32,451 nucleotides of DNA. It comes from Polyangia bacterium (GTDB lineage Bacteria; Myxococcota_A; Polyangia; Polyangiales; Polyangiaceae). The DNA lies in assembly GCA_030426145.1 (NCBI GenBank), contig JAUHZF010000062.1:1-32451 (forward strand), in the 5' to 3' direction. A program made the position numbers and the translations under genes. The notes under the pieces are model-generated. The model saw nothing but the letters and a program-made list of their open reading frames with translations. It was not told where the DNA came from and searched no databases. This document shows positions 24,477 through 31,885 of this stretch, piece by piece. Position 1 is the first letter of the stretch. The number at the start of each line of letters is the position of its first letter.

Positions 24477-24822
24477 GGTCCAGGGGCCGGCAGTTGGTCT
24501 CGCGCCCTTCTGGCCTCGGCGGCGGCGGCCACCTACGCCGCTGGGGCGTGCGCCCCGATCTACGGAGCGCCACCGTTCGACGATGACGACGCAACCTCGA
24601 CCGCGGGAACACAGTCGACGAGCACCACATCATCGACGGCCTCCCGAGTCGGCGGAGCATGGGCATGTGGACAAGACTGCTCCCTCGTGCAGGCTCCACA
24701 GTGTTTTCAAAGCGTGTGCAACGAAGGCGGGCTTCCTGGACCGGTGGGCAGCTGCGTGCTGATCGCGGCGTCCGGGACGCCGTGTGATGACGGTAGGTCG
24801 TGCAGCGACATCCGCAGGTCGT
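24477..24822 (+). pseudogene. remnant of a Cys-rich lipoprotein, start codon missing, 3' end lost
   Basis: In the plus frame opened after TAG 24474-24476 the translation reads SRALLASAAATYAAGAC, a lipoprotein signal with the lipobox Cys encoded at 24549-24551. It is followed by an acidic and Ser/Thr-rich linker and then ACGQDCSLVQAPQCFQSVC and GSCVLIAASGTPCDDGRSC. The Cys spacing and the GTPCDDG motif fit the Cys-rich modules common in Polyangiales lipoproteins (from memory). No ATG, GTG or TTG lies between the stop and the signal, and after about 24820 the frame becomes antisense-like sequence without further Cys modules. Most of the region 24362-24888 is this remnant; the first ~110 bp shows only a G8 run. 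Confidence 0.6.
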
Positions 24823-24888
24823 ACCTCGTCGCGGGCCTCGCATCATGCCGGGCCGGACCGCTCGTCCGTCGGCACCGGCAACGCGGGC

Positions 24889-25764
24889 TCAGTCGGCTTC
24901 GGCCAAGGGGCGGCGGTGACGCCACACGAGCATGCTGCCCATGGCCAGCGCGGCCACCGCGACGACGTCGAGCCAGAAGCTGAAGTCGACCCCCATGCAT
25001 CGGCGCGCTGGGTCCGTCGAGGCCAGGGCATGCACGAGGTGGCCGAGGTGCAAGCATGCGGGCGTGGCCGCACCGATGGCCATCACCAGGGCCGCTCCCG
25101 TCCCCCGGCGCAGTGCCCACGCGGCCAACCCGAGCCAGGAGGCCGACACCATGGTGAGCAGGTACTGCCCGTCGACGCAGACGAAGCAACACGGCAGGTC
25201 GATGCATGCTTGCTCGAAGTGGTCGATAGGCTGACAGTAGCGCCAGCCCCATTGCACCCACGCGCCAACGATCAACAGCACCACCGCCGCGACGGTGAGC
25301 CGCGGAGCGACCGGCACCACAATCTCATGCGCCGCACGATGGCGCCAGATCAGCTGCATCGTCCGCAGCAGCACGAGCACCAGCACCGCGGCGTGGACCT
25401 GGTTCCATGGGTTGTGCCACTGCGCGTAGCTCGTGGGGCTCAGCGCATCCGCCAAGGCCTCCGCCACGAAGTGCAGGCCCAGGAGGTGCATGCAGGCCAG
25501 CCCCGCGAACACCATCACCGCGATGGCTGTGGCGCGCCCCCGCCCCAGCAAGGCCAGCGCCAGCCACGGCAAGGCGTGCAAGCTGACCTCGAACCATGCC
25601 GCGGTCGGGACATCCAGCTGCGCGTTCAGAAAGTTGTCCGAGCCATTGGTCGGGCTCTGCCACCGCACATACGCGAGAGCGTACAACCCGAGCGTGCCCG
25701 CAGGCGCCAGCGCCAAGAAGAGCTTGTCCCCCAAGCTCGGGCCGGGGGTGTTCGCGGCGGGCAT
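24889..25764 (-). CDS. multi-pass membrane protein, hypothetical
   Basis: The 291-residue protein from ATG 25764 has about seven hydrophobic segments, for example FLALAPAGTLGLYALAYV, LPWLALALLG, AIAVMVFAGLACMHLLGL, VLVLVLLRTM, LTVAAVVLLIVGAWV, YLLTMVSASWLGLAAWAL and FWLDVVAVAALAMGSMLVW. A Cys-rich loop (ACIDLPCCFVC) lies between two of them. No family was recognised. A longer in-frame extension upstream is only antisense to the lipoprotein gene. The first 17 codons belong to a segment duplicated at 27435-28022. It is divergent from the truncated lipoprotein at 25883. Confidence 0.75.
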   Translation of the reverse strand: MPAANTPGPSLGDKLFLALAPAGTLGLYALAYVRWQSPTNGSDNFLNAQLDVPTAAWFEVSLHALPWLALALLGRGRATAIAVMVFAGLACMHLLGLHFVAEALADALSPTSYAQWHNPWNQVHAAVLVLVLLRTMQLIWRHRAAHEIVVPVAPRLTVAAVVLLIVGAWVQWGWRYCQPIDHFEQACIDLPCCFVCVDGQYLLTMVSASWLGLAAWALRRGTGAALVMAIGAATPACLHLGHLVHALASTDPARRCMGVDFSFWLDVVAVAALAMGSMLVWRHRRPLAEAD

Positions 25765-26300
25765 GTGTGTTTGCGCTACCCTGTCCGACGGTAGGCGTCG
25801 ATGGCATGGCGGGGTTCTCCGCCGAATGCCGCGAAGCTCGAGGTTTCTGAGCCGTCGTGGGGGCTGGTGACACCAATCGCTCATGCAAACTGCCAGACAC
25901 GTCATCGGTGCCGCCACCCTCGCGGCACTTCTCACAACCAGTGCCTGCGCGACCGAACGGGTGGCGAGCCACAGCATCGAGCTCGAGGAACCGAGCTCCG
26001 GGGACGCCTCGGTGGGGCTGGCGTCCTTCCTTCTCACCGCGGACCTCAGCTCAGCTGCGGACGCCGACATCGGCCGCGAGCTGCGTTTGCGCATCGATGG
26101 GCTCGAAGCCGTCTTCGGAGGAGACTTCGTACGGGTCTCCGTGGGGGCGATCGGGGGACTGTCCGCATCCATCGAGGAGGGCACGCACGTCGTCGAGCTC
26201 ATCGACGACCAGGACCAAACGGTCTTCAGCTCGGGACCCGTCGCGTTCGTGGCCGGACGCGCCAACGTGGTCGCGGTGTATGGTCCCCTCGACGCCCTAG
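25714..26300. repeat. 587-bp segmental duplication, copy A
   Basis: The segment recurs in direct orientation at 27435-28022 with scattered substitutions and one 1-base indel; the shared part of the encoded lipoprotein differs at about 9 of 138 residues. It spans the 5' 17 codons of the minus-strand membrane protein, the divergent promoter spacer and the first ~139 codons of the plus-strand lipoprotein. Confidence 0.95.
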
Positions 26301-26332
26301 AGGGACCCCACCCCGCCGAAAGTAGGGCCTGA
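25883..26332 (+). pseudogene. truncated paralogue of the lipoprotein at 27605
   Basis: The 149-residue ORF has a lipoprotein signal (LAALLTTSAC) and a beta-rich mature part (SIELEEPSSG, ELRLRIDGLEAVFGGDFVRV, EEGTHVVELIDDQDQTVF). It is about 93% identical to the first 139 residues of the gene at 27605, then diverges after GPLDALEG into a short unrelated tail and stops. The full-length copy has ~120 more residues. It could still make a short lipoprotein, since signal and start are intact, but the loss of the C-terminal half at the duplication edge makes truncation the simplest reading. Confidence 0.7.
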
Positions 26333-26378
26333 ACTAGGCGAAGGCGAGCGACCGGGATGGCGCGTGGAAAGTAGTTTG

Positions 26379-26908
26379 ATGGCACGTCTTGTCGCCAACG
26401 AAGAGCTCGCGTCCACGCTGACGGCGTTCGTGCGGGGCTGGAGTTTGGCGCGCCCGTCGTGCTCGAACACTTCTGTCTGGTCCCCTCCTCGGCGACCCGA
26501 CTTGGAGCCGATAAGACGCCTACGTTCGTGGCGACCACCTGGCGCTCCTGGAATGTGAGCGACGTCATCCAGGTCAGCTCAGGGGGGGCAACCAATCGGA
26601 CCAGCCGCGGCTCGTGCTGGCCGGGCAGCTCGTGCGCGGTGGGCGCCCAGGACCGGAGGCTCATGGACAGCATGCTCGTGCCCGCGCGTGCCACCGTCGA
26701 AGTGGCCGCCATCTGTGTCGAGCGAGAGCGATGGAGCGTCGGCGATGAGGCGACAACGATCGAGGCGTTTGCGCCGCCCTCGGTGCGCTCTCATGCTTTC
26801 GTTCGCGATCTCGTAGCTGACGGAGGGACGGGCGAGGACAGCTTCGCGCGTCAGCAGGAGGCTGTTTGGATGGTCCGACTTGGCTGCCCACCGCGTTTCC
26901 ACGCCTAG
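26379..26908 (+). pseudogene. frameshifted ARPP-1-like (DUF6569-type) gene
   Basis: Pieces of one protein lie in changing frames. From ATG 26379: MARLVANEELASTLTAFVRG; then, shifted, LEFGAPVVLEHFCLVP; then, in a third frame, NQSDQPRLVLAGQLVRGG; then, back in the earlier frame, QDRRLMDSMLVPARATVEV, AAICVERERWS and a final helix up to TAG 26906-26908. The order and motifs (leading [V/L]EHF.LVP, an N.SD.P.L...G.L..G..Q.R block, then a [V/I]LVPA...CVE..RW block) match my memory of ARPP-1 family proteins. At least three frame changes are needed, so it is not a working gene as read. The function of the family is not established. Confidence 0.55.
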
Positions 26909-27411
26909 CGGAAGCGGAGCCATTGGATTGCGTGGTAGGCGGCGAGGACGGGGCACACGAGGGTGGCTGTGGCCGGTAGGGCCATGACGTATCCGTCGCT
27001 CCACAGCGCCCAAGTGAGGCCGGCGGAGGCGAGGCTCAGGAGTGCGCCGACGAGGGCAAAGGTAGCGTGGTAGGCCGGGTCGTTCGCGGCGGCGCAGGCA
27101 TCCAATGCTCTTCGCTCCTTGGCTACCGCCTCAGCCAACCCGCCGGCTCGGATCTCTGACAGCTCCTTGCCGATGGGCTTGAAGCCGGCGCGGTTGCGCA
27201 GGGGGAGGAGGAGAACGCCCCACACCAGCACGCAGGCGAGGAGGATGAGGACGTAGGCGAGGAGGGCGAGCAGGGCCGCCGGTTCGGCGTCGTCGGGGAT
27301 CAGCGCCGCGACCGGTCGGCCGAGGGCGTAGGTACCGAGGAAGGCCAGAGGCAGGGTGGCGATGGCGACGAGCTGGTAGGTACGCCGGGGGATGGAGTGG
27401 TGCTCGGCCAT
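26905..27411 (-). CDS. small membrane protein, hypothetical
   Basis: The 168-residue product from ATG 27411 (GAGGGAC 4-10 nt upstream) has four hydrophobic segments: LVAIATLPLAFLGTYALG, ALLALLAYVLILLACVLVWGVLLLPL, FALVGALLSLASAGLTWALW and VMALPATATLVCPVLAAYHAI. A cytoplasmic-looking middle part (KPIGKELSEIRAGGLAEAVAKERRALD) separates the pairs. No family recognised. Its stop overlaps the stop of the convergent ARPP-1-like pseudogene. It starts 8 nt after a 21-codon mini-ORF that is the broken copy of the 25764 gene start. Confidence 0.75.
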   Translation of the reverse strand: MAEHHSIPRRTYQLVAIATLPLAFLGTYALGRPVAALIPDDAEPAALLALLAYVLILLACVLVWGVLLLPLRNRAGFKPIGKELSEIRAGGLAEAVAKERRALDACAAANDPAYHATFALVGALLSLASAGLTWALWSDGYVMALPATATLVCPVLAAYHAIQWLRFR

Positions 27412-27419
27412 GGGTCCCT

Positions 27420-27485
27420 CTATCTCTCCCGGGACAAGAAGAGCTTGTCCCCCAAGCTCGGGCCGGGGGTGTTCGCGGCGGGCAT
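27420..27485 (-). pseudogene. 21-codon broken copy of the membrane-protein start
   Basis: In duplication copy B the ATG at 27485 and the first 17 codons of the membrane protein (PAANTPGPSLGDKLFL) are kept, then SRER and a TAG at 27420-27422 follow exactly where the duplication ends. The stop is 8 nt upstream of the ATG at 27411, so if transcribed it could act as a leader peptide for that gene. It is probably only a remnant. Confidence 0.7.
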
Positions 27486-28022
27486 GTGTGTTTGCGGTAC
27501 TCCGTCCGACGGTATGCGTCGATGGCATGGCGGGGTTCTCCGCCGAATGCTGCGAAGCCCGAGATTTCTGATCCGGTCGTGGGGGCTGGGGACACCAATC
27601 GCTCATGCAAACTGCCAGACATGTTGTCGGTGCTGCCACCCTCGCGGCACTTCTCACAACCAGTGCCTGCGCGACCGAACGGGTGGCGAGCCACAGCATC
27701 GAGCTCGAGCAACCGAGCTCCGGGGACGCCTCGGCCGGGCTGGCGTCCTTCCTTCTCTCCGCGGACCTCAGCGCAGCTGCGGACGCCGACATCGGCCGCG
27801 ACCTGCGTTTGCGCATCGATGGACTCGAAGCCGTCTTCGGAGGGGACTTCGTACGGGTTTCCGTGGGGGCGATCGGGGGACTGTCTGCATCCATCGAGGA
27901 GGGCACGCACGTCGTCGAGCTCATCGACGACCAGGACCAAACGGTCTTCAGCTCGGGACCCGTCGCGTTCGTGGCCGGACGCGCCAACGTGGTCGCGGTG
28001 CATGGTCCCCTCGGCGCCCTAG
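27435..28022. repeat. 588-bp segmental duplication, copy B
   Basis: Direct copy of 25714-26300. Here the plus-strand lipoprotein is full length and the minus-strand membrane protein is reduced to 17 codons, the reverse of copy A. Confidence 0.95.
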
Positions 28023-28393
28023 GCGGTCTATCCGACTCCAGTGACTGGACCGGGCTCACCGCGGGCATGACGCTCGCCACGTTCATGAATGCCGGGCCGG
28101 GCGAGGGAACGCTCGAGCTCTGCACGACCAGCACCAGCTGTTCGACCCTGGCCACGGGGCTGGCGGAAGGAGACACGTGGTCCGGCGTGGCCAGCTACGG
28201 CTCGTGGCTGCGCTTCGTGCCTGCCGGATCCGGAGTGCAGACCGAGACCAACCCGCTCGGATTCATGTTTCTACCGACATCGCCTCAGGACCCATCCTTT
28301 GATAGCCAGAACGGGCTTCGCCTGCATGCTTCGATTCGGGTCGGTCAATCCGCAAGCGAGCTCCTCGAGTTCGGAGAGGCCCGCCCGGAATAG
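27605..28393 (+). CDS. lipoprotein, hypothetical (DUF4397-like beta repeats possible)
   Basis: The 262-residue product has a clear lipoprotein signal (MQTARHVVGAATLAALLTTS then AC). The mature part holds two similar beta-rich stretches. The first has DLRLRIDGLEAVFGGDFVRV, EEGTHVVELIDDQDQTVF and FVAGRANVVAV; the second has MTLATFMNAGPGEGTLELC and WSGVASYGSWLRFVPAGS. The pattern of strands ending in a Gly turn loosely resembles DUF4397 domains, but I cannot confirm it. Cys in TTSTSCST and LELC may pair. It is the intact member of the duplicated pair. No strong ribosome site is seen; the start is fixed by the signal. Confidence 0.8.
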   Translation: MQTARHVVGAATLAALLTTSACATERVASHSIELEQPSSGDASAGLASFLLSADLSAAADADIGRDLRLRIDGLEAVFGGDFVRVSVGAIGGLSASIEEGTHVVELIDDQDQTVFSSGPVAFVAGRANVVAVHGPLGALGGLSDSSDWTGLTAGMTLATFMNAGPGEGTLELCTTSTSCSTLATGLAEGDTWSGVASYGSWLRFVPAGSGVQTETNPLGFMFLPTSPQDPSFDSQNGLRLHASIRVGQSASELLEFGEARPE

Positions 28394-28453
28394 CCGACGG
28401 GCGCGGCAAGCGCATGGCCGGTGGCGCGCCCTTCTGGGCGTGCGGCGACCCAA

Positions 28454-29782
28454 TCATCGGAGGGTTCGAAGCCAGCCGCCGATCTGCGCGAGACTCGGAC
28501 CCTGCAGACTCACGTCGCGCTTGCCGGCTACGTGGGTCGGACACTCCTTCTTGGTGGGGCGAGCGAAGGTTCGGCGGTTGCTCTCTTGGCCATCACCGTC
28601 ATAGGCGACCACCTCCATGGCGCTTTGGAACAGAATGACCTTGGTCACCGTAGGACCGCCGTCAGTGGCTTGATAGCCATGGCAAGAGGTGGGCTTGGGG
28701 TCGGTCGGCGTCCCCACGGCAATGCGCGTGACGGCTCGGAATGGCGTGCCATCCGGCGCTGCGATCGTCGTTTGACGGCGGGCGGACAGCTTGCGCTTCT
28801 TCCCATCGTCGCTCACCTCGACCTCGTCGCTGAAGAACGCGTAGTAGTTCCGGCTGTCTTTGCTGCCTTCCGAGGGCCACGGCATCTGCTTCTGGGCGGC
28901 GGCAGTTTTTAGGGCGGCGAAGGCGGCCATGCGAACGGGGCTGCCGGGGTCGATGGCCACGACCAACGTGTGCTTCACCTCCTCCTTGCCCGACCGCTTC
29001 ACGCTCACGACCAGCTTGCGTACGGCCCCCTGCTTCGTGTCGATGGTACCGTCCTTGACCACGAGCTGACCCAGGAGCTCGACCACCGGTACCGAGAAGT
29101 AGCCTCGCCCCTCGTCGAGCTCGACCGCCTCGCCATCGACGGTGACCTCGGCATCCATGTTGGCGCTGAGGTTCAGGTTGAATCCGGCTGACCCGAAGCT
29201 GGGGCAGTTCCCCAAAGGGTTCTCCTTCGGTAGTCGCTTGAACGTGTCGCTACGGATGAACCCGTCGATTTTGATTCGAGCCGCAGCGGGTCCTGGAGGC
29301 GTGCCGGGCTTCTGTGCACCGCAGGTGACCGCCAGCCAAGGATCATGAGCGGACGCCGATAGGTCGAACTCCTTCGTGGCCTCTTCGCGGTCGTCTCCTT
29401 GCTGCACCATCACCGATAGCGATGGTCGGCCGACCTCGAAGGCCTCGGCTGGAAGTTTAGCCGACAACTCCGAACAGTAGTGTTCAGCGTTGCAGGTCAC
29501 GAGTCGGTCCTCGATCCGCACCGACTCCCCGGGCTGGAATCGGCCTCCGCGAGGCGAGACGCGAACCTCGACGTAGGGCCCTTTGACTTCGACGCTTATG
29601 GACGTCTCGTGGGATCCAAAGCTACGCGTGAGGTCGTAGGCGACGAACGCCCCGCCCATGAGTACGACCAGCACCACCATCACGATGATGAGGGTGGGAC
29701 GCTTCTTCTTTGGGGCGGGGGCGTGGGGCGAGGGGCCCTGGGGGGCATGGTTGTACGGCGCGCGAGGTGGATGTGGCTGCAT
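28454..29782 (-). CDS. single-TM hypothetical protein with extracytoplasmic domain
   Basis: The 442-residue protein begins with a Pro-rich cytoplasmic leader, a basic KKKRP and one strong membrane helix (about residues 31-50, LIIVMVVLVVLMGGAFVAY), then a large outside domain of beta strands and charged loops. Cys residues in LVTCNAEHYCSEL, VTCGAQ, NCPSFG, TSCHGY and KKECPTH may form disulfides outside the cell. No family was recognised. The start is ATG 29782. The convergent lipoprotein ends 60 bp away. The 111-bp gap to the co-directional gene upstream contains runs of A/T unusual for this region, a possible promoter. Confidence 0.8.
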   Translation of the reverse strand: MQPHPPRAPYNHAPQGPSPHAPAPKKKRPTLIIVMVVLVVLMGGAFVAYDLTRSFGSHETSISVEVKGPYVEVRVSPRGGRFQPGESVRIEDRLVTCNAEHYCSELSAKLPAEAFEVGRPSLSVMVQQGDDREEATKEFDLSASAHDPWLAVTCGAQKPGTPPGPAAARIKIDGFIRSDTFKRLPKENPLGNCPSFGSAGFNLNLSANMDAEVTVDGEAVELDEGRGYFSVPVVELLGQLVVKDGTIDTKQGAVRKLVVSVKRSGKEEVKHTLVVAIDPGSPVRMAAFAALKTAAAQKQMPWPSEGSKDSRNYYAFFSDEVEVSDDGKKRKLSARRQTTIAAPDGTPFRAVTRIAVGTPTDPKPTSCHGYQATDGGPTVTKVILFQSAMEVVAYDGDGQESNRRTFARPTKKECPTHVAGKRDVSLQGPSLAQIGGWLRTLR

Positions 29783-29893
29783 GAGCTTCTGGTGCTGCCC
29801 TCTTCTCCACCCGCATCCTACGGTTCACCCCTCGGAACCTTCCCTCTTTTTTGGCGTTTTTGGTTGGCGCGGGCTCGTCGGGTCGATGGATTC

Positions 29894-30391
29894 TCAGTCG
29901 AGGCCGGACAGGATCCGGCGCACAGCTTCGCGGATCTCGCTCGCCACATCGTCGGGTACCGGGAGGAGAGGACCATCTCTCAAGAAGGCGCCGAAGGTCT
30001 GGGGGCGGTCGCTGCCGTCGAAGAAGAGAATGGTGTAGCCCCAGATCGACACCTCGAGAGGGCCCGGCACCCGCCACTGACCCTTCACGCCCGAGCGCCG
30101 CACGGCGTCGACCAGCTCGGCGGGGCTCGTGGCGTCGGCCTTGGCCGCAAGGGTCGCATCGTCAACGGGTGGTGCGGCGTCGTTGGTCGCGGGTGGATCC
30201 TGAAGGGCGAGGTAGTTCACCGTCGCGCCGTCGAGCTCGGAGATGATGTTGTCCGCGTCCATCTTCGTGTCCGACAGCTCGGCGTGGCCATAGCCGCCGG
30301 TGAGTTTCCACGAGCCGGTCGCGCGCTGGCCGCGCGCGACCAACCATCCCTCGCCAGCCGCCTTCACCAGGGGGGGGGCAGTCCCCAGCAA
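29894..30391 (-). CDS. hypothetical protein whose 5' end depends on a C9 tract
   Basis: The frame encodes 165 residues from TTG 30391 with good coding character (KLTGGYGHAELSDTKMDADN, EVSIWGYTILFFDGSDRPQTF). It was not recognised. The natural start is unclear: immediately inside the 5' end lies a run of nine C on this strand (30370-30378). With eight C the frame would join an ATG at 30410 (MVKASLAGDCPP) and the coding-looking codons before it. As read, only TTG 30391 or the GTG just after the tract can start it. It may be phase-variable or a sequencing error. Confidence 0.6.
   Translation of the reverse strand: MLGTAPPLVKAAGEGWLVARGQRATGSWKLTGGYGHAELSDTKMDADNIISELDGATVNYLALQDPPATNDAAPPVDDATLAAKADATSPAELVDAVRRSGVKGQWRVPGPLEVSIWGYTILFFDGSDRPQTFGAFLRDGPLLPVPDDVASEIREAVRRILSGLD
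30370..30378. repeat. mononucleotide G9/C9 tract
   Basis: Nine consecutive G on the plus strand (C on the coding strand), near the 5' end of the minus-strand gene ending at 29894. A one-base change switches which start codon is in frame. Confidence 0.9.
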
Positions 30392-30636
30392 GGGACGCTT
30401 TCACCATGTGGCCTCTCGCGCCGTCGAGCTCGGGCAACGCCACCAATGCTCGTCCAGCTGACGCGCAGAGACCCGTAGCGGCCGAAGAACAACCTTCGAG
30501 CGGCGCGAGGTGGTGACGTGGAGCTCCTTCGATGGATTGGTCGGAGACCGAACCGTGACATGGCGCTGAAAGAAGCGTGCAGTGCAGGGCTGATGCTCTT
30601 TCTCACGGCGCCACGACGGCCCGGAAGGAAGACATC

Positions 30637-30927
30637 ATGAATCACACGACCCCATTTGCTCTCCTGCTCCTCATCTCGTCCTCGCTGATCACCGGCTGCG
30701 TCCCCGGCATGAACGGCCGCGGCAGCGCATTCCCCGCAGGCGGCGGCCACGCCGCCCCGGGCACCGCCGGCCTGCCGACCGACGCCACCGTGCCGACCCG
30801 TTCCTTCGACGTCCCCTCCACGGCGGCTGCCACCTCCTTGCCCGTGGAGGCTCCTACCCGGCAGCTTCCGGCCAGGGCCCTGAGCCCCCGCCTTCAACCG
30901 CACATGCAGTGTTGGGTCTGTCGCTGA
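30637..30927 (+). CDS. small lipoprotein, hypothetical
   Basis: This 96-residue product starts at ATG 30637, 7 nt after GGAAGGA, with a clean signal (ALLLLISSSLITGC, Cys21). The mature 75 residues are Gly/Pro/Ala/Thr-rich and probably disordered, ending in MQCWVCR with a CxxC. A longer frame starting at 30577 would bury the signal. Function unknown. It is divergent from the C9-tract gene and convergent with the Tdi1-like gene. Confidence 0.72.
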   Translation: MNHTTPFALLLLISSSLITGCVPGMNGRGSAFPAGGGHAAPGTAGLPTDATVPTRSFDVPSTAAATSLPVEAPTRQLPARALSPRLQPHMQCWVCR

Positions 30928-31042
30928 GGGCTCGGTTCGCACCTCGGTGGCACTGCACTTCTGGTGCAAGGCGTGCCGCCGGGGCTGTCGGTCCGCGTTG
31001 AGCGGCGGGGTGCTCAGGCATGCAGGGGTCCGGGCTATCGCT

Positions 31043-31585
31043 TCAAGACTTGGTGCGAACTTCCAGTTCGCCGTCCGGCCCCATCTCCAGGCCCACGACC
31101 ACGGTCCCGTCTGGGAGCTGGTCGAGCTTCGCGTGCAGCTGCGCGCACCACAGCTGCCAACCCGCGATCTTCCCCAGCCCGATGTTCGACCGCTCGAAGC
31201 TTCCGCCAAGGCGTGGGTGAACGCGGTATTGAAAACACTCGCCCCTTTCGCGTATCGCACCCTCCGACTCGAGGGCCCGAACCAGACCGCCCACGAGCCA
31301 GTCGTCCTCGATGTCCGGGGTGTCCATGCGCTCCCAAAACGACGCCTCGGTCGGGGCGATGGGTTCGCAGGTCCCCTCCAACAGGTCGAGCCGCGCGATG
31401 TGTTCATCAGGCCGTCGCAGGAACCAGTCGCCGAAGAAGCTCATGCCCAGAACCTCGACCTCTTCATCGACGAGGTGGGTCCAATGCGACAGCAGTCGCT
31501 CGGCTTCGAACTCGGTGGGCGGAATCACCAAGGGGTGCCTGCGAGTGTGCTTGCCGAACAACTTCTCGAGCACTCGATTCAGCAT
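31043..31585 (-). CDS. DUF1851 / T6SS immunity Tdi1-like protein
   Basis: The 180-residue protein shows the layout of the Tdi1 C-terminal domain: FGDWFLR (51-57), RLDLLEGTCEPIAPTEASFW (65-84), then GECFQYRVHPRLGGSFERSN (115-134) and a closing helix region WQLWCAQLHAKLDQLPDG. In the named example the domain neutralises a type VI secretion toxin, but most bacterial members have no proven partner. No toxin or T6SS gene lies beside it here. There is no signal peptide, as expected for a cytosolic immunity protein. Start ATG 31585; no ribosome site is obvious. Confidence 0.65.
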   Translation of the reverse strand: MLNRVLEKLFGKHTRRHPLVIPPTEFEAERLLSHWTHLVDEEVEVLGMSFFGDWFLRRPDEHIARLDLLEGTCEPIAPTEASFWERMDTPDIEDDWLVGGLVRALESEGAIRERGECFQYRVHPRLGGSFERSNIGLGKIAGWQLWCAQLHAKLDQLPDGTVVVGLEMGPDGELEVRTKS

Positions 31586-31719
31586 CTTCGACCGAACCTA
31601 GGCGGAATCCTCCGAGGTCGTCTAGCTCATGCCGACCCATGACACGCTATTCGGCGTCCTCGTCGCGAGGACCCCCCGTAGGCCAGGGTCCTGGGTCCGG
31701 TGTGTCGACACTGGCGCCT

Positions 31720-31745
31720 CTCAACGACACGATGGCTGTCCTTCC
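31720..31745. repeat. 26-bp direct repeat with inverted core, copy 1
   Basis: Flanks CTCAACGACA and TGTCCTTCC surround core CGATGGC. Copy 2 at 31771-31796 has identical flanks but the reverse-complement core. Confidence 0.9.
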
Positions 31746-31770
31746 ACCCTCGCAGGGGCGCCTGCGGCAC

Positions 31771-31796
31771 CTCAACGACAGCCATCGTGTCCTTCC
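31771..31796. repeat. 26-bp direct repeat with inverted core, copy 2
   Basis: Flanks CTCAACGACA and TGTCCTTCC surround core GCCATCG, the reverse complement of the core in copy 1. Because the flanks begin GACA and end TGTC, the inner 15 bp of the two sites form a perfect inverted repeat. Confidence 0.9.
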
Positions 31797-31826
31797 GCGT
31801 CGGCAGTGCCACGCCGAAGCCCACGC

Positions 31827-31885
31827 GAGGTTCGAGGTTCGAGGTTCGAGGTTCGAGGTTCGAGGTTCGAGGTTCGAGGTTCGAG
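31827..31885. repeat. heptanucleotide tandem repeat, eight GAGGTTC units
   Basis: Eight perfect GAGGTTC units (31827-31882) plus GAG. Because 7 is not a multiple of 3, all three frames on both strands read as repeated short peptides (for example FEVRGSR or LEPRTSN), which automated callers often turn into spurious proteins. The rest of the 31586-32045 spacer shows no gene. Confidence 0.95.

Noticed and set aside
25765..26712. Upstream open extension of the membrane protein on the minus strand
   Set aside because: It is antisense to the lipoprotein and ARPP-1-like region, with low-complexity Ser/Pro/Arg content, and is open only because of high GC.
27412..28176. Similar long minus-strand extension of the second membrane gene
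   Set aside because: It is antisense to the intact lipoprotein; the real start at 27411 has a ribosome site.
30364..31407. 347-codon minus-strand ORF spanning the small lipoprotein and Tdi1-like genes
   Set aside because: It is antisense or out of frame to better supported genes and is Arg/Ser-rich without motifs.
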